Source: an uncultured Holophagaceae bacterium
GTDB taxonomy: Bacteria > Acidobacteriota > Holophagae > Holophagales > Holophagaceae
DNA length: 7,601 bases
Direction of reading: 5' to 3'
Assembly (NCBI GenBank): GCA_903890595.1
Contig: CAITBU010000519.1
Coordinates: 1 to 7,601 of the forward strand
The notes beneath the pieces were generated by a model, which worked only from the letters and a program-made list of their open reading frames with translations, had not been told where the DNA came from and searched no databases. Shown in pieces: positions 1 to 6,396 of the stretch; within the stretch, counting starts at the first letter, position 1, and every line of letters starts with the position of its first letter. Both the position numbers and the translations under genes were made by a program.

Positions 1-1875
1 ACCATCCCCGCCTTCGTCATCAGCGGCATCTGGCCGAAGTTCTTCACCATGGGGAACTACGTAACAAGCTCCCTGATCATGTTCGCCGGCGGCGTGCTCG
101 GCATCATGTTCGTGGCCCTGCTCCGCCGGGTCATGGTCGAGGATGCCGAGCTCCCTTACCCCGAGAGCGTGGCGGCTGCCGAGATCCACAAGGCTGGCGC
201 CCGGGGCGGTAGCGGTACCAAGTTCCTGTTCGGGGCCATGGGCCTCGGTGCGGTGATCCAGGCCCTGGTGCAGGTGCAGCTCTTCGCCACCTCCTGGGAG
301 CACTTCGTTGCCTTCAAGGCCACGGCCATCAACCTCGCCAAGGGCTGGAAGGCCAAGGTCGGCGGTGGCATGCTCCTCAGCTCCCCTGGCATCAGCCCCG
401 CCTACATGGGCGTGGGCTACATCATCGGCCCCAAGCTCGGCGCCCTGAACTTCTCCGGCGGCATCATCGCCTGGGGCCTGCTGGTGCCGATCATCACCTA
501 CTTCCTGGCTCCGGGCGTCCTGCCTGAGGGTGCGGCTGAGGGTGACTGGATCGCCCTGTCTGTCTCGGTCTGGAAGTTCATCGTGCGGCCCATCGCCATC
601 GGCGGCATGCTCATGGGCGCCTGCTTCACCCTCTTCAAGATGCGCAAGAGCCTGGGTACGGGCCTCAGCCGCTCCGTCTCCGATGTCAAGAAGGCTGCCG
701 CGGGCGAGCAGGTGGTGGATCGCGTCAACAAGGACCTGCCCTTCACCTACGTCCTGGCCGGCCTCGGTTTTGCCGCTCTGGTGACCTTCTTCATCACCTG
801 GCGCATCTTCCTGGTGAGCCCCCTGGTCTCCCTGGTGGCGGCCCTGGTGGTGGTGATCCTCGGCTTCTTCTTCTCGGCCATCAGCGGCTACCTCGTCGGC
901 ATCATGGGCTCCAGCAACAACCCCATCTCCGGCCTGACCCTGACGGCCCTGGTGATCACCGCCCTCGTGATGGTGGTCCTTGGCGTCAAGGGCCGGGAAG
1001 GCGTCGCTGCCGTGCTCGGCGTGGCCGCTGTGGTCTGCGTCAGCGCGGCCGTGGCTGGTGAGATGCTGCAGGACCTCAAGGCTGGCCACATCCTGGGCGG
1101 CACCCCCTGGCGCATGGAGATGGGCGATCTGCTCGGCGTGGCTCTGGCCTCCGTCGTGCTGTTCATCCCCCTCATGGTGCTGCACGAGGGCGACATCTCG
1201 GCCCAGGCCACCAAGCGCATCGCTGAGCTGACCGCCCAGCAGGTGCAGGTGGTGACGGACCCCGAAGGCAAGACCTACACCCTGGATCAGGTGAAGCAGC
1301 TGCCCGCTGACCAGAAGAAGATCGTGCTGTCCCTGGACGCCGGCTTCGGCTCCAAGCAGCTGGCTGCTCCCCAGGCGGGCCTGATGGCGCTGCTCAGCCG
1401 CGGCATCGTGGAAGGCAAGATGGCTTGGCCGCTGATCATCGTCGGCATGATGATGGGCCTCGCCTTCATCCTCATGCAGGTGCGCAGCCCCATGCTGGTG
1501 TCCGTGGGCATGTACCTGCCCCTGGAGACCACCTTCGCCATCTTCCTCGGCGGCCTCATCAAGGGCGTGGTCGAGATGGTGGGTGCCAAGCGGGGCCTCA
1601 ACGAGGCCCAGAAGGTGCGCGCCGAGAACAACGGCGTGCTGCTGGCGGCTGGCCTGATCGCTGGCGAGGCCCTGGTGGGCCTGGTCTTTGCCGCCTTCGC
1701 CTTCTACGAGGTGAAGTTCCAGCTCACGCGCTTTGTCTGGGGCCCCACCGCCGCTCCCGGCGCCTTCTGGATCAGCCTGCTGATCCTGGCTGGCATCGCC
1801 GTCTACCTCGTGAAGGTGCCCCTGGCCAACGCCGGCGCAGCCGACGAGCCTGCACCTCCAAGTGCTAACTTTTAA
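1..1875 (+). CDS. OPT-family oligopeptide transporter, 3' part (5' end outside window)
   Basis: Inner-membrane transporter of the oligopeptide transporter (OPT) superfamily, whose members import peptides or metal chelates by secondary transport; the substrate cannot be read from sequence. The frame is open to the left edge, so the ATG at 49 is internal and the start lies upstream. Visible family marks are the LPYPESVAAAEIH stretch (about bases 151-192), which follows an early membrane helix in bacterial members, the SSNNPISGLTLTAL motif (about 910-951), and the APQAGLMALL segment near 1364. About a dozen hydrophobic segments span the protein. A charged stretch of roughly 55 residues (about 1192-1350, containing DPEGKTYTLDQVKQLPADQ) separates LHEG from LDAGFGSKQLAAPQ and looks like an inserted soluble loop. 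The protein ends in a short Ala/Pro-rich tail. A large hairpin starts 15 bp after the stop. The family call is firm; the substrate is unknown. Confidence 0.93.
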   Translation, partial: TIPAFVISGIWPKFFTMGNYVTSSLIMFAGGVLGIMFVALLRRVMVEDAELPYPESVAAAEIHKAGARGGSGTKFLFGAMGLGAVIQALVQVQLFATSWEHFVAFKATAINLAKGWKAKVGGGMLLSSPGISPAYMGVGYIIGPKLGALNFSGGIIAWGLLVPIITYFLAPGVLPEGAAEGDWIALSVSVWKFIVRPIAIGGMLMGACFTLFKMRKSLGTGLSRSVSDVKKAAAGEQVVDRVNKDLPFTYVLAGLGFAALVTFFITWRIFLVSPLVSLVAALVVVILGFFFSAISGYLVGIMGSSNNPISGLTLTALVITALVMVVLGVKGREGVAAVLGVAAVVCVSAAVAGEMLQDLKAGHILGGTPWRMEMGDLLGVALASVVLFIPLMVLHEGDISAQATKRIAELTAQQVQVVTDPEGKTYTLDQVKQLPADQKKIVLSLDAGFGSKQLAAPQAGLMALLSRGIVEGKMAWPLIIVGMMMGLAFILMQVRSPMLVSVGMYLPLETTFAIFLGGLIKGVVEMVGAKRGLNEAQKVRAENNGVLLAAGLIAGEALVGLVFAAFAFYEVKFQLTRFVWGPTAAPGAFWISLLILAGIAVYLVKVPLANAGAADEPAPPSANF

Positions 1876-1890
1876 GTAGCTGACTCACGG

Positions 1891-1961
1891 CACCAGAATT
1901 CAGTCTGTCTCGGCTTCGCCGAAGCCGAGACAGACTGAATTCTGGTGATGAGATTTTTCTT
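1891..1961 (+). terminator. Perfect 28-bp inverted repeat followed by T-rich run; probable terminator of the OPT gene
   Basis: Bases 1891-1918 are exactly repeated in reverse complement at 1920-1947, leaving one unpaired base at 1919. As RNA this would form a stem of about 27 bp capped by a GCC loop. Each arm carries a GAATTC. It begins 15 bp after the OPT stop and is followed by TTTTTCTT at 1954-1961, which fits an intrinsic terminator for the plus strand. Two points are unusual. The stem is two to three times longer than typical terminator stems, and six bases (1948-1953) separate it from the T-run. It could instead be a palindromic repeat element or an RNA-stability hairpin. No matching T-run lies on the minus-strand side. 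Confidence 0.65.
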
Positions 1962-1972
1962 GGGCTTGTGAC

Positions 1973-2326
1973 ATGACTCCATTTCCTGACGAAACCTTCC
2001 TCGCCCTGATTCCTGTTCCGGCGGTGGCGTCGGAGGAGGGGCCGGAGGGTACGCTGGTGCTGATCCGGCCCAAGATCCTGTCGGCGCGCTGGGGCTGGCT
2101 CCTGCGGATGATAAAGAAGCCCGCCTACCGCGTGAAGCTCGATGCTCGTGGCACCGCCGTGTGGCGGGCCTGCGACGGCCGGCAGACTGTGGGCCAAGTG
2201 ATCGAAGCCGTGGCAGTGGCCTTCCCCGAGGAAGCCGACACCACCGTCCGCACCGCCCTCTTCATCCGGGAGCTAGCCCGGGGGCAGTTTCTGGCGTTGG
2301 CTACGACGGGGCTACCCCTGGGCTGA
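1973..2326 (+). CDS. Stand-alone PqqD-like protein
   Basis: This 117-residue protein has the PqqD fold signature: KLDARGTAVWRACDGRQTV at residues 55-73, then an amphipathic stretch (VIEAVAVAFPEE) and a closing helix LFIRELARGQFLAL at 96-109. PqqD proteins are small winged-helix-like modules that bind leader peptides of ribosomally made peptides and present them to modifying enzymes. Stand-alone relatives of unknown role also occur in bacteria. The first 45 or so residues form an N-terminal extension of the kind seen in stand-alone members. No precursor peptide, radical SAM enzyme or other modification gene is visible nearby, so the partner is unknown. The ATG at 1973 is the only start, since an in-frame TGA lies at 1949-1951. 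It lacks a clear Shine-Dalgarno and sits only 11 bases after the T-run of the upstream hairpin. The 3' end overlaps the opposing nucleotidyltransferase remnant by 26 bp. Family assignment is fairly sure; function is not. Confidence 0.82.
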   Translation: MTPFPDETFLALIPVPAVASEEGPEGTLVLIRPKILSARWGWLLRMIKKPAYRVKLDARGTAVWRACDGRQTVGQVIEAVAVAFPEEADTTVRTALFIRELARGQFLALATTGLPLG

Positions 2327-2610
2327 GCCACAGGCCGGTGATTCGCTGCCAGAAGGCCCTGGCATCCGAGGTGAGGCTAGGGGTCTGCGCTTCGACTTCC
2401 ATCCTCATGGTGAGACGCCCAAGGGCTTTGGCATTGCCCAGAAGGGCCAGGATGTCGGCGGCATCCTGAGGGCTACCGGCCTCCAGCTTGAGAAGGATCA
2501 GGCCAAGCTGTATAGCGGGCAACGCCCCAGGCAGCGAGAGCCAGACCCCCAATGAGGCAGTGGGAAACCCCATGGTGATCCAGGTGGGACAAAAGCCCGC
2601 GGTCGATCAC
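2301..2610 (-). pseudogene. Decayed nucleotidyltransferase (internal deletion plus frame change)
   Basis: Two pieces of one family lie in different frames. From a GTG at 2610 one frame reads VIDRGLLSHLDHHGVSHC, LIGGLALAAWGVARYTA. This is the N-terminus of MNT/AbiEii-like nucleotidyltransferases, in which the GG motif helps bind nucleotide and an Asp-rich DxD metal motif should follow directly. Instead that frame runs into a TAG after about 16 more codons' worth of unrelated sequence. From about 2507 another frame reads LGLILLKLEAGSPQDAADILALL and ends in FWQRITG, matching the C-terminal KL.AG.PQD..D. segment of the same family. The whole metal-binding centre that belongs between the pieces, probably 70-90 codons, is missing, with the junction near 2503-2508. 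No active enzyme can be made. The GTG has a good Shine-Dalgarno and overlaps the stop of the upstream small gene, so it was once the second gene of a pair. The tail overlaps the pqqD-like gene on the other strand. Confidence 0.78.
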
Positions 2611-2619
2611 GTGCGCTCC
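2607..2619 (-). promoter_or_regulatory. Shine-Dalgarno and GTGA stop/start overlap
   Basis: Read on the minus strand, GGAG (complement of 2616-2619) lies five bases before GTG at 2610-2608. That GTG overlaps the TGA (2609-2607) of the 70-residue gene as GTGA. This is the usual four-base arrangement for translational coupling. It fixes the start of the nucleotidyltransferase remnant and shows the two were cotranslated. Confidence 0.7.
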
Positions 2620-2819
2620 AGGGCATCCTGCTGGGCCATGCACTTGCTGAAGCGCCGCTGCTCCCGCTTCAGTTGGTTTCGCAGCTGAAGGACCTCGGCA
2701 TCCGAAGCGCCTGCTGGCAGGAGGTGGCGCATCAGGTGCAACCCCTCTCCATCCCGATACAGCCCCTCACAGAGGGCCAAGCCCTCCAGGGGAGTCATTA
2801 GGGGATCCAGGCGCCGCAT
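2607..2819 (-). CDS. Small hypothetical protein, former partner of the nucleotidyltransferase
   Basis: A 70-residue, charged, mainly helical protein; I do not recognise the family. The N-terminal half (PLEGLALCEGLYRDGEGLHL) looks amphipathic. The C-terminal half (DAEVLQLRNQLKREQRRF) has the heptad-like spacing and charge of a short coiled coil. There is no signal peptide or membrane segment. The ATG at 2819 is preceded by AGGA ten bases upstream and by an in-frame stop (TAG), so no longer start exists. An ATG eight codons in (MTPLEGL) is an alternative. The gene lies 66 bp downstream of ftsZ on the same strand, without an obvious terminator between. Its stop overlaps the GTG of the decayed nucleotidyltransferase by four bases, so it probably served with that enzyme, perhaps as a regulator or antitoxin-like partner (inference). 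Since its partner is broken, it may be on the way out. Confidence 0.6.
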   Translation of the reverse strand: MRRLDPLMTPLEGLALCEGLYRDGEGLHLMRHLLPAGASDAEVLQLRNQLKREQRRFSKCMAQQDALERT

Positions 2820-2885
2820 GGCCCCATGTTCCTACGGTCCCAGGCTAGGTGCCAAAGGAAAGATCCGTGGCCGGAGGGCGCAGGC

Positions 2886-4148
2886 TCAGTCCGCGTTGAA
2901 GAGGCGACCCTGGGCGAGACGGATGATGGCGGGGACATGCAGGTCCTCGCCCGCCCCAGGCAGCTCGCCGCTGGGCGTGGGGGCATGGGTCAGGAGGCGG
3001 CTGGGGGTGGCCGAGGGCTCGCCGCCATCCTGGGGTTCGCCGTAGACCCGGCCGCTCACCACGCCGCTGGGCAGGGGCTGGGCCACGGCCACGCTGCCGG
3101 TATCCATGATCGGCGCCACGGGACGGGTCCCGCTACCCAGGTGGAGGCTCTTGCGGCGGTCTTCCAGGAGCTGCTCTTCCTGGTCGAAGCCGCTGGCCAG
3201 GACGGTGACCAGCACGCGGTCCTCCATGCCCTCGCCTTCCACGGTGCAGGCCTTGATGTCGGGGATGTTGGCGTAGTGCTCCTGGAGGTAGTTCATAGCG
3301 GTCTCGATGGCCGAGGCCTCCATGACTTCCCAGTCTGCGGTGATGGAGACCATGACGTTGGCGGCAGCACCGGTCTGGGCGCGCTCGAGCAGGGGGCAGG
3401 CCAGAGCCTTGCGGAGGGCGTCCATGACAGCCTCTTCGCCGCGTCCGGCGCCGGTCCCGATGAGGGCCTCGCCACCGTTGCGCAGCACGGCTTCCACGTC
3501 GGCGAAGTCACCGTTGATGATGCCGGGCTTGAGGATCAGGTCCGCAATGCCGCGCACGCCCTGGATGAGCACGCCGTCGGCCACGCGGAAGGCTTCCTTC
3601 ATGGTGACCCGGGCGTCGCAGACGTTCTTCAGGCGCTCGTTGCTGACCACGATCACCGTGTCGGCGGTCTCCCGCAGGTTGGTGAGGCCCAGGAGGGCGA
3701 GGTCGCCCTTCTTCCGGCCTTCCCAGGCGAAGGGGGTGATGACCACGGCCACCGTGAGGGCGCCCAGCTCCCGGGCGAAGCTGGCGAGGACAGGTGCCGC
3801 ACCGGTACCGGTGCCACCGCCCATGCCGGCGGTGATGAAGACCATGTCGGCACCCTGCAGGGCCGCCAGGACCTCTTCCCGGCTCTCCTCAGCGGCCACA
3901 GCGCCGCGCTCAGCGCTGCCGCCAGCCCCGAGGCCACGGCTGCTCTGGGGTCCCAGGGGCAGCTTGAGGTGGGCCTTGCTCTGGCCGAGGCTCTGCTGGT
4001 CCGTGTTCATGGCGATGAACTGCACGCCCGTGACGCCGCTTTCGATCATGCGGTTCAAGGCGTTACAGCCGGCTCCGCCCACCCCGATCACCTTGATGTT
4101 GGCGCCAGGAAGGGTGTGGGGGCAGGGAAGGAAGGGTGTTTCGGACAC
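2886..4148 (-). CDS. ftsZ: Cell division protein FtsZ
   Basis: Tubulin-like GTPase that polymerises into the Z ring at midcell. The 420-residue protein shows the nucleotide-binding GVGGAGCNALNRM (residues 22-34), RGLGAGG (71-77), the tubulin signature GGGTGTG (110-116) and the synergy (T7) loop NGDFAD (212-217), whose acidic residues complete the GTPase site of the next subunit. The globular domains end near residue 320. A Pro/Gly/Ser-rich linker follows, then the C-terminal peptide DLHVPAIIRLAQGRLFNAD (402-420), the part that binds FtsA and other partners. The N-terminus is short (about 17 residues before the fold). The start is a GTG at 4148 with GGAG five bases upstream; an ATG is not available near the fold. 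The gene follows ftsA by 23 bp on the same strand, so the two are almost certainly cotranscribed. All catalytic motifs look intact. Confidence 0.98.
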   Translation of the reverse strand: MSETPFLPCPHTLPGANIKVIGVGGAGCNALNRMIESGVTGVQFIAMNTDQQSLGQSKAHLKLPLGPQSSRGLGAGGSAERGAVAAEESREEVLAALQGADMVFITAGMGGGTGTGAAPVLASFARELGALTVAVVITPFAWEGRKKGDLALLGLTNLRETADTVIVVSNERLKNVCDARVTMKEAFRVADGVLIQGVRGIADLILKPGIINGDFADVEAVLRNGGEALIGTGAGRGEEAVMDALRKALACPLLERAQTGAAANVMVSITADWEVMEASAIETAMNYLQEHYANIPDIKACTVEGEGMEDRVLVTVLASGFDQEEQLLEDRRKSLHLGSGTRPVAPIMDTGSVAVAQPLPSGVVSGRVYGEPQDGGEPSATPSRLLTHAPTPSGELPGAGEDLHVPAIIRLAQGRLFNAD

Positions 4149-4153
4149 GGGTA

Positions 4154-4158
4154 CTCCA
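4154..4158 (-). promoter_or_regulatory. Shine-Dalgarno of ftsZ (decides GTG start)
   Basis: On the minus strand TGGAG (complement of 4154-4158) ends five bases before the GTG at 4148, inside the 23-bp ftsA-ftsZ gap. It supports the non-ATG start of ftsZ. Confidence 0.7.
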
Positions 4159-4171
4159 GGGTGAAACAGGG

Positions 4172-5386
4172 CTAGAGGAACTTCCGGATACGATCCATGA
4201 AGCTGATGCGGCGCTCGGTCTTGACACGCACCTCGGCCCGCTCGCGGGCCATGACCTTGACGGCCCCTACGGCGTTCACGAAGAAGGGGTTGCCGGTGGC
4301 CTGGGCCAGGCCGGACACGCCCTGGATGCGGCCCAGCACCACCCGCGGGCGGCCCAGGACGGACTGCGCCAGGACGGGCAGGTGGCCCAGCAGGGCGCCG
4401 CCGCCCACCAGGTGCACACCGCCATGGATCTCGTGCATGAGGCCCGTGCGGGCCACCTCGGCCAGCACCAGGTTCAGCAGCTCGGCGGCGCGGGCGTGCA
4501 GCACCTCGGCGATGTCGCGGCGGGGCACGGTGCGGCCTTCTTCTTCGAGCTCGATGGCTTCCTCGGGGGGGACGTGGGAGTACAGAACGGTGCCGTGGCG
4601 CAGCTTGATGCGCTCAGCAGCAGAGATGCCGCCCAGGTGCTTGGTGATCTCCAGATCCCGGGTGAAGTCGGAGCCACCGATGGGAATGACGGCGGAGTGG
4701 AACAGGGTGCCGTGCAGGAAGACGCCCATGTGGGTCAGCTGCTCGCCGATGTCGACCACCACGGCGCCGTGGTCGCGATCCTCGCGGCTGAGGACAGCCT
4801 CGGCGCTGGCCAGGGGCGAGTACATGAGCCGGGCCCCCACGAGGCCGGCGTTCTTGAGGGCCAGCTCCAGGTTGGTGACCACGGTGCTGGGGGCCACCAC
4901 GAGGCGGACCTCGGCCTCCAGGGTCTCGCTGAACATGCCCACGGGGTTGCGGATGTCCCGCTGACCCTTGAGGTGAAAGATCTGCGGCAGGCGGTGGAGG
5001 ACGACTTCTTCCTTGGCGAGCTTGCAGGCGTTGGTGGCCTGCTCCAGCACGCGGTCCCGGTCGGCGGCGGTGATGATGCGGTCAGCGCTGGAGATGGTGA
5101 TGGAGTCGCGGAGGTTCTCACCCTTGAACTGGATGCCATCCACGGCGACCGAGATGCCGTCCACCTTGGTCTGGCCGGCGGTATTCATGGCCTCTTCCAG
5201 CGCTCTTACGATGGCCCGGTGGACCGGCTCCATGTCCGTGATCTCGCCCCGGTTGAGGCCGCCCTGGGTAGGCGCCTGGCCCGTGCCCGTCACATTGATC
5301 GTTCCGTCTTCCTCGTGCACGGCGACGACTGCGACCACTTTACTTGCACCAAGGTCGAGCCCGAGGAGAACGGCGCGCTGCGGCAT
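4172..5386 (-). CDS. ftsA: Cell division protein FtsA
   Basis: Actin-like ATPase that tethers FtsZ filaments to the inner membrane and recruits later divisome proteins. The 404-residue protein shows the phosphate-1 loop LGLDLGASKVVAV (residues 8-20), the 1C-type subdomain peculiar to FtsA in the 85-165 region, IPIGGSDFTRDL (234-245), and the adenosine motif GGVHLVGGGALLGHL (322-336). The C-terminus ISFMDRIRKFL (394-404) is a short amphipathic helix suited to membrane targeting. The phosphate-2 motif, usually DIGGGTTDIA, reads DIGEQLTHMG (212-221), so its Gly-Gly-Thr is replaced. The ATG at 5386 has AGGA five bases upstream. The gene is 89 bp after ftsQ and 23 bp before ftsZ. A possible extended -10 promoter lies in the ftsQ-ftsA gap. 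Identity is firm from sequence and from the ftsQ-ftsA-ftsZ order. Confidence 0.97.
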   Translation of the reverse strand: MPQRAVLLGLDLGASKVVAVVAVHEEDGTINVTGTGQAPTQGGLNRGEITDMEPVHRAIVRALEEAMNTAGQTKVDGISVAVDGIQFKGENLRDSITISSADRIITAADRDRVLEQATNACKLAKEEVVLHRLPQIFHLKGQRDIRNPVGMFSETLEAEVRLVVAPSTVVTNLELALKNAGLVGARLMYSPLASAEAVLSREDRDHGAVVVDIGEQLTHMGVFLHGTLFHSAVIPIGGSDFTRDLEITKHLGGISAAERIKLRHGTVLYSHVPPEEAIELEEEGRTVPRRDIAEVLHARAAELLNLVLAEVARTGLMHEIHGGVHLVGGGALLGHLPVLAQSVLGRPRVVLGRIQGVSGLAQATGNPFFVNAVGAVKVMARERAEVRVKTERRISFMDRIRKFL

Positions 5387-5410
5387 GGAAGTCCTTTTCC
5401 TTAACTAAGA

Positions 5411-5419
5411 TTTATACCA
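5411..5419 (-). promoter_or_regulatory. Possible extended -10 promoter for ftsA-ftsZ
   Basis: On the minus strand TGGTATAAA (complement of 5411-5419) matches an extended -10 element (TGnTATAAT, five of six in the hexamer). Transcription would begin near 5404, giving a leader of about 18 bases that contains the ftsA Shine-Dalgarno. The sequence around it is an AT-rich island in an otherwise GC-rich window. No good -35 is seen 17 bases upstream. Internal promoters before ftsA/ftsZ are common in other bacteria. Confidence 0.35.
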
Positions 5420-5475
5420 GTTTCCAGGCCCGAATAGAGGACCCGGGGAGGAAAAAACTCGGATCTGAAGCCGCC

Positions 5476-6264
5476 TTAGCGTGTCTTGGCCGAAGGGGGC
5501 GCTTCCTCCTGGGGTTCCCCCACCGCCACCTCGTCGTCCCAGCGCAGGTCGATGTAGCGCAGGCGGGCGAGATCGGTGCGCTGGGAGAGGCGGTCCACGA
5601 AGAGTCCCTGGAAGTTGGGCACGTTCTTCGTCACATCCTGGCGGGAGAGGTAGATGGGGGCCGGCAGGGTGTCGATGTAGGCTATGGGCCCCTTGGCGCT
5701 GTCCCGAAGCTCCGTGATGCGCTCATAAAAGCCCTGCTGCTTTTCCCGAAGCGTGCGGGCGGCGCTCACCAGGCGGGCCAGCCCCTTGTCGGTCTGGCTG
5801 CCGGGATCAACCACCACCGGAATGGGATTCAGGTTGGCGGGGCTCACCCGGTCCAGCAGCACGCCGTCGTCGGAGACCAGGAAGACTCCGTTGGGGCGCA
5901 CCAACCAGAGCACCGGGCGGCGCTCCTCAATCATCAGGCTCAGGCGGTCCGGGGGGTCCTTGCGGATCTGGATGCCGCGCACCCAGCGGCGGGCCTCCAC
6001 CTGGGTTCGCAGGGCCTCGGCGTCCACCCAGAAGAGGGGCTTGCCCAGCACCATCTGCTCCGCCAGCTTCTGGAGCTCGGCCTGCCGCTCACCCCGGCAG
6101 CCACTCACGCTCACCTGCTCAATGACCAGCTTCTGCAGGCCCAGATAGCGGCTGCCCAGCTCCAGCAGGCCCCAGCCCGCCAGACCCAGCACGCCCAACA
6201 CGATGCTCGCCTTGGCCCAGGGGAGCCAGGGGCGCTTCGGGCGGGTGCGGGGTAGGAGGGACAT
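5476..6264 (-). CDS. ftsQ: Cell division protein FtsQ (DivIB family)
   Basis: Bitopic inner-membrane protein of the divisome that, with FtsB and FtsL, links cytoplasmic and periplasmic steps of septum building. The 262-residue protein has a basic cytoplasmic tail (MSLLPRTRPKRPW), a membrane helix at about residues 18-38, a POTRA domain at about 46-116 (starting VIEQVSVSGC and ending RLSLMIEERRPVLWL), and a beta domain ending in YIDLRWDDEVAV (237-248), which matches the conserved FtsQ end. A short Pro/Glu tail follows. Length is ordinary for the family. The ATG at 6264 is the only start before an upstream in-frame stop and lacks a clear Shine-Dalgarno. It stands 132 bp after murB, a gap filled by heptad repeats, and 89 bp before ftsA. 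Sequence identity to well-known FtsQ is low, as usual; the context makes the call secure. Confidence 0.93.
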   Translation of the reverse strand: MSLLPRTRPKRPWLPWAKASIVLGVLGLAGWGLLELGSRYLGLQKLVIEQVSVSGCRGERQAELQKLAEQMVLGKPLFWVDAEALRTQVEARRWVRGIQIRKDPPDRLSLMIEERRPVLWLVRPNGVFLVSDDGVLLDRVSPANLNPIPVVVDPGSQTDKGLARLVSAARTLREKQQGFYERITELRDSAKGPIAYIDTLPAPIYLSRQDVTKNVPNFQGLFVDRLSQRTDLARLRYIDLRWDDEVAVGEPQEEAPPSAKTR

Positions 6265-6284
6265 GGGTTTGACGGTAGCAGGGT

Positions 6285-6394
6285 GGCTATCGGCTATCAG
6301 CTATCAGCTGTCAGCTACTGATGGGATCCGGCCCACACCTTCAGGCCAGCAGGGCCTGCTTTGGCCGACAGCTGATAGCGGATAGCCGACAGCT
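6285..6394. repeat. Two opposed clusters of a heptanucleotide repeat around a small hairpin
   Basis: On the plus strand bases 6285-6319 are five 7-bp units: GGCTATC, GGCTATC, AGCTATC, AGCTGTC, AGCTACT. On the minus strand bases 6394-6367 are four more: AGCTGTC, GGCTATC, CGCTATC, AGCTGTC. Consensus is roughly RGCTRTC. The clusters face each other across about 47 bp, so they can pair into a long imperfect stem. The middle holds a 6-bp hairpin (CAGGCC 6342-6347, GGCCTG 6353-6358). The block starts two bases after the murB stop and fills most of the murB-ftsQ gap. There is no T-run, so it is not a plain intrinsic terminator. Such degenerate heptad tracts resemble short tandemly repeated sequences of other bacteria, but I cannot tell if it recurs in this genome. 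Confidence 0.8.
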
Positions 6395-6396
6395 GT

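Noticed and set aside
2488..2688. Plus-strand ORF of 66 codons
   Set aside because: It lies opposite the nucleotidyltransferase relic and its partner; no family resemblance or ribosome-binding site.
2820..2885. Possible promoter (TTGGCA ... TAGGAA) upstream of the 70-residue gene
   Set aside because: The spacer is about 15 bases and the -10 matches only half the consensus, so it is too weak to annotate.
2826..4175. Long plus-strand open frame (449 codons) opposite ftsZ
   Set aside because: It is the antisense of ftsZ codons. The translation is rich in Gly, Ala, His and Asp with no domain, as expected from GC-rich codon bias.
4136..5404. Long plus-strand open frame (422 codons) opposite ftsA
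   Set aside because: Antisense shadow of ftsA with low-complexity composition; no ribosome-binding or family evidence.
5344..6255. Plus-strand open frame of 303 codons opposite ftsQ
   Set aside because: Antisense shadow; rich in His, Gln, Ala and Leu, with no recognisable domain.
6342..6358. Small hairpin read as a murB terminator
   Set aside because: The stem is only 6 bp and no T-run follows on the minus strand.
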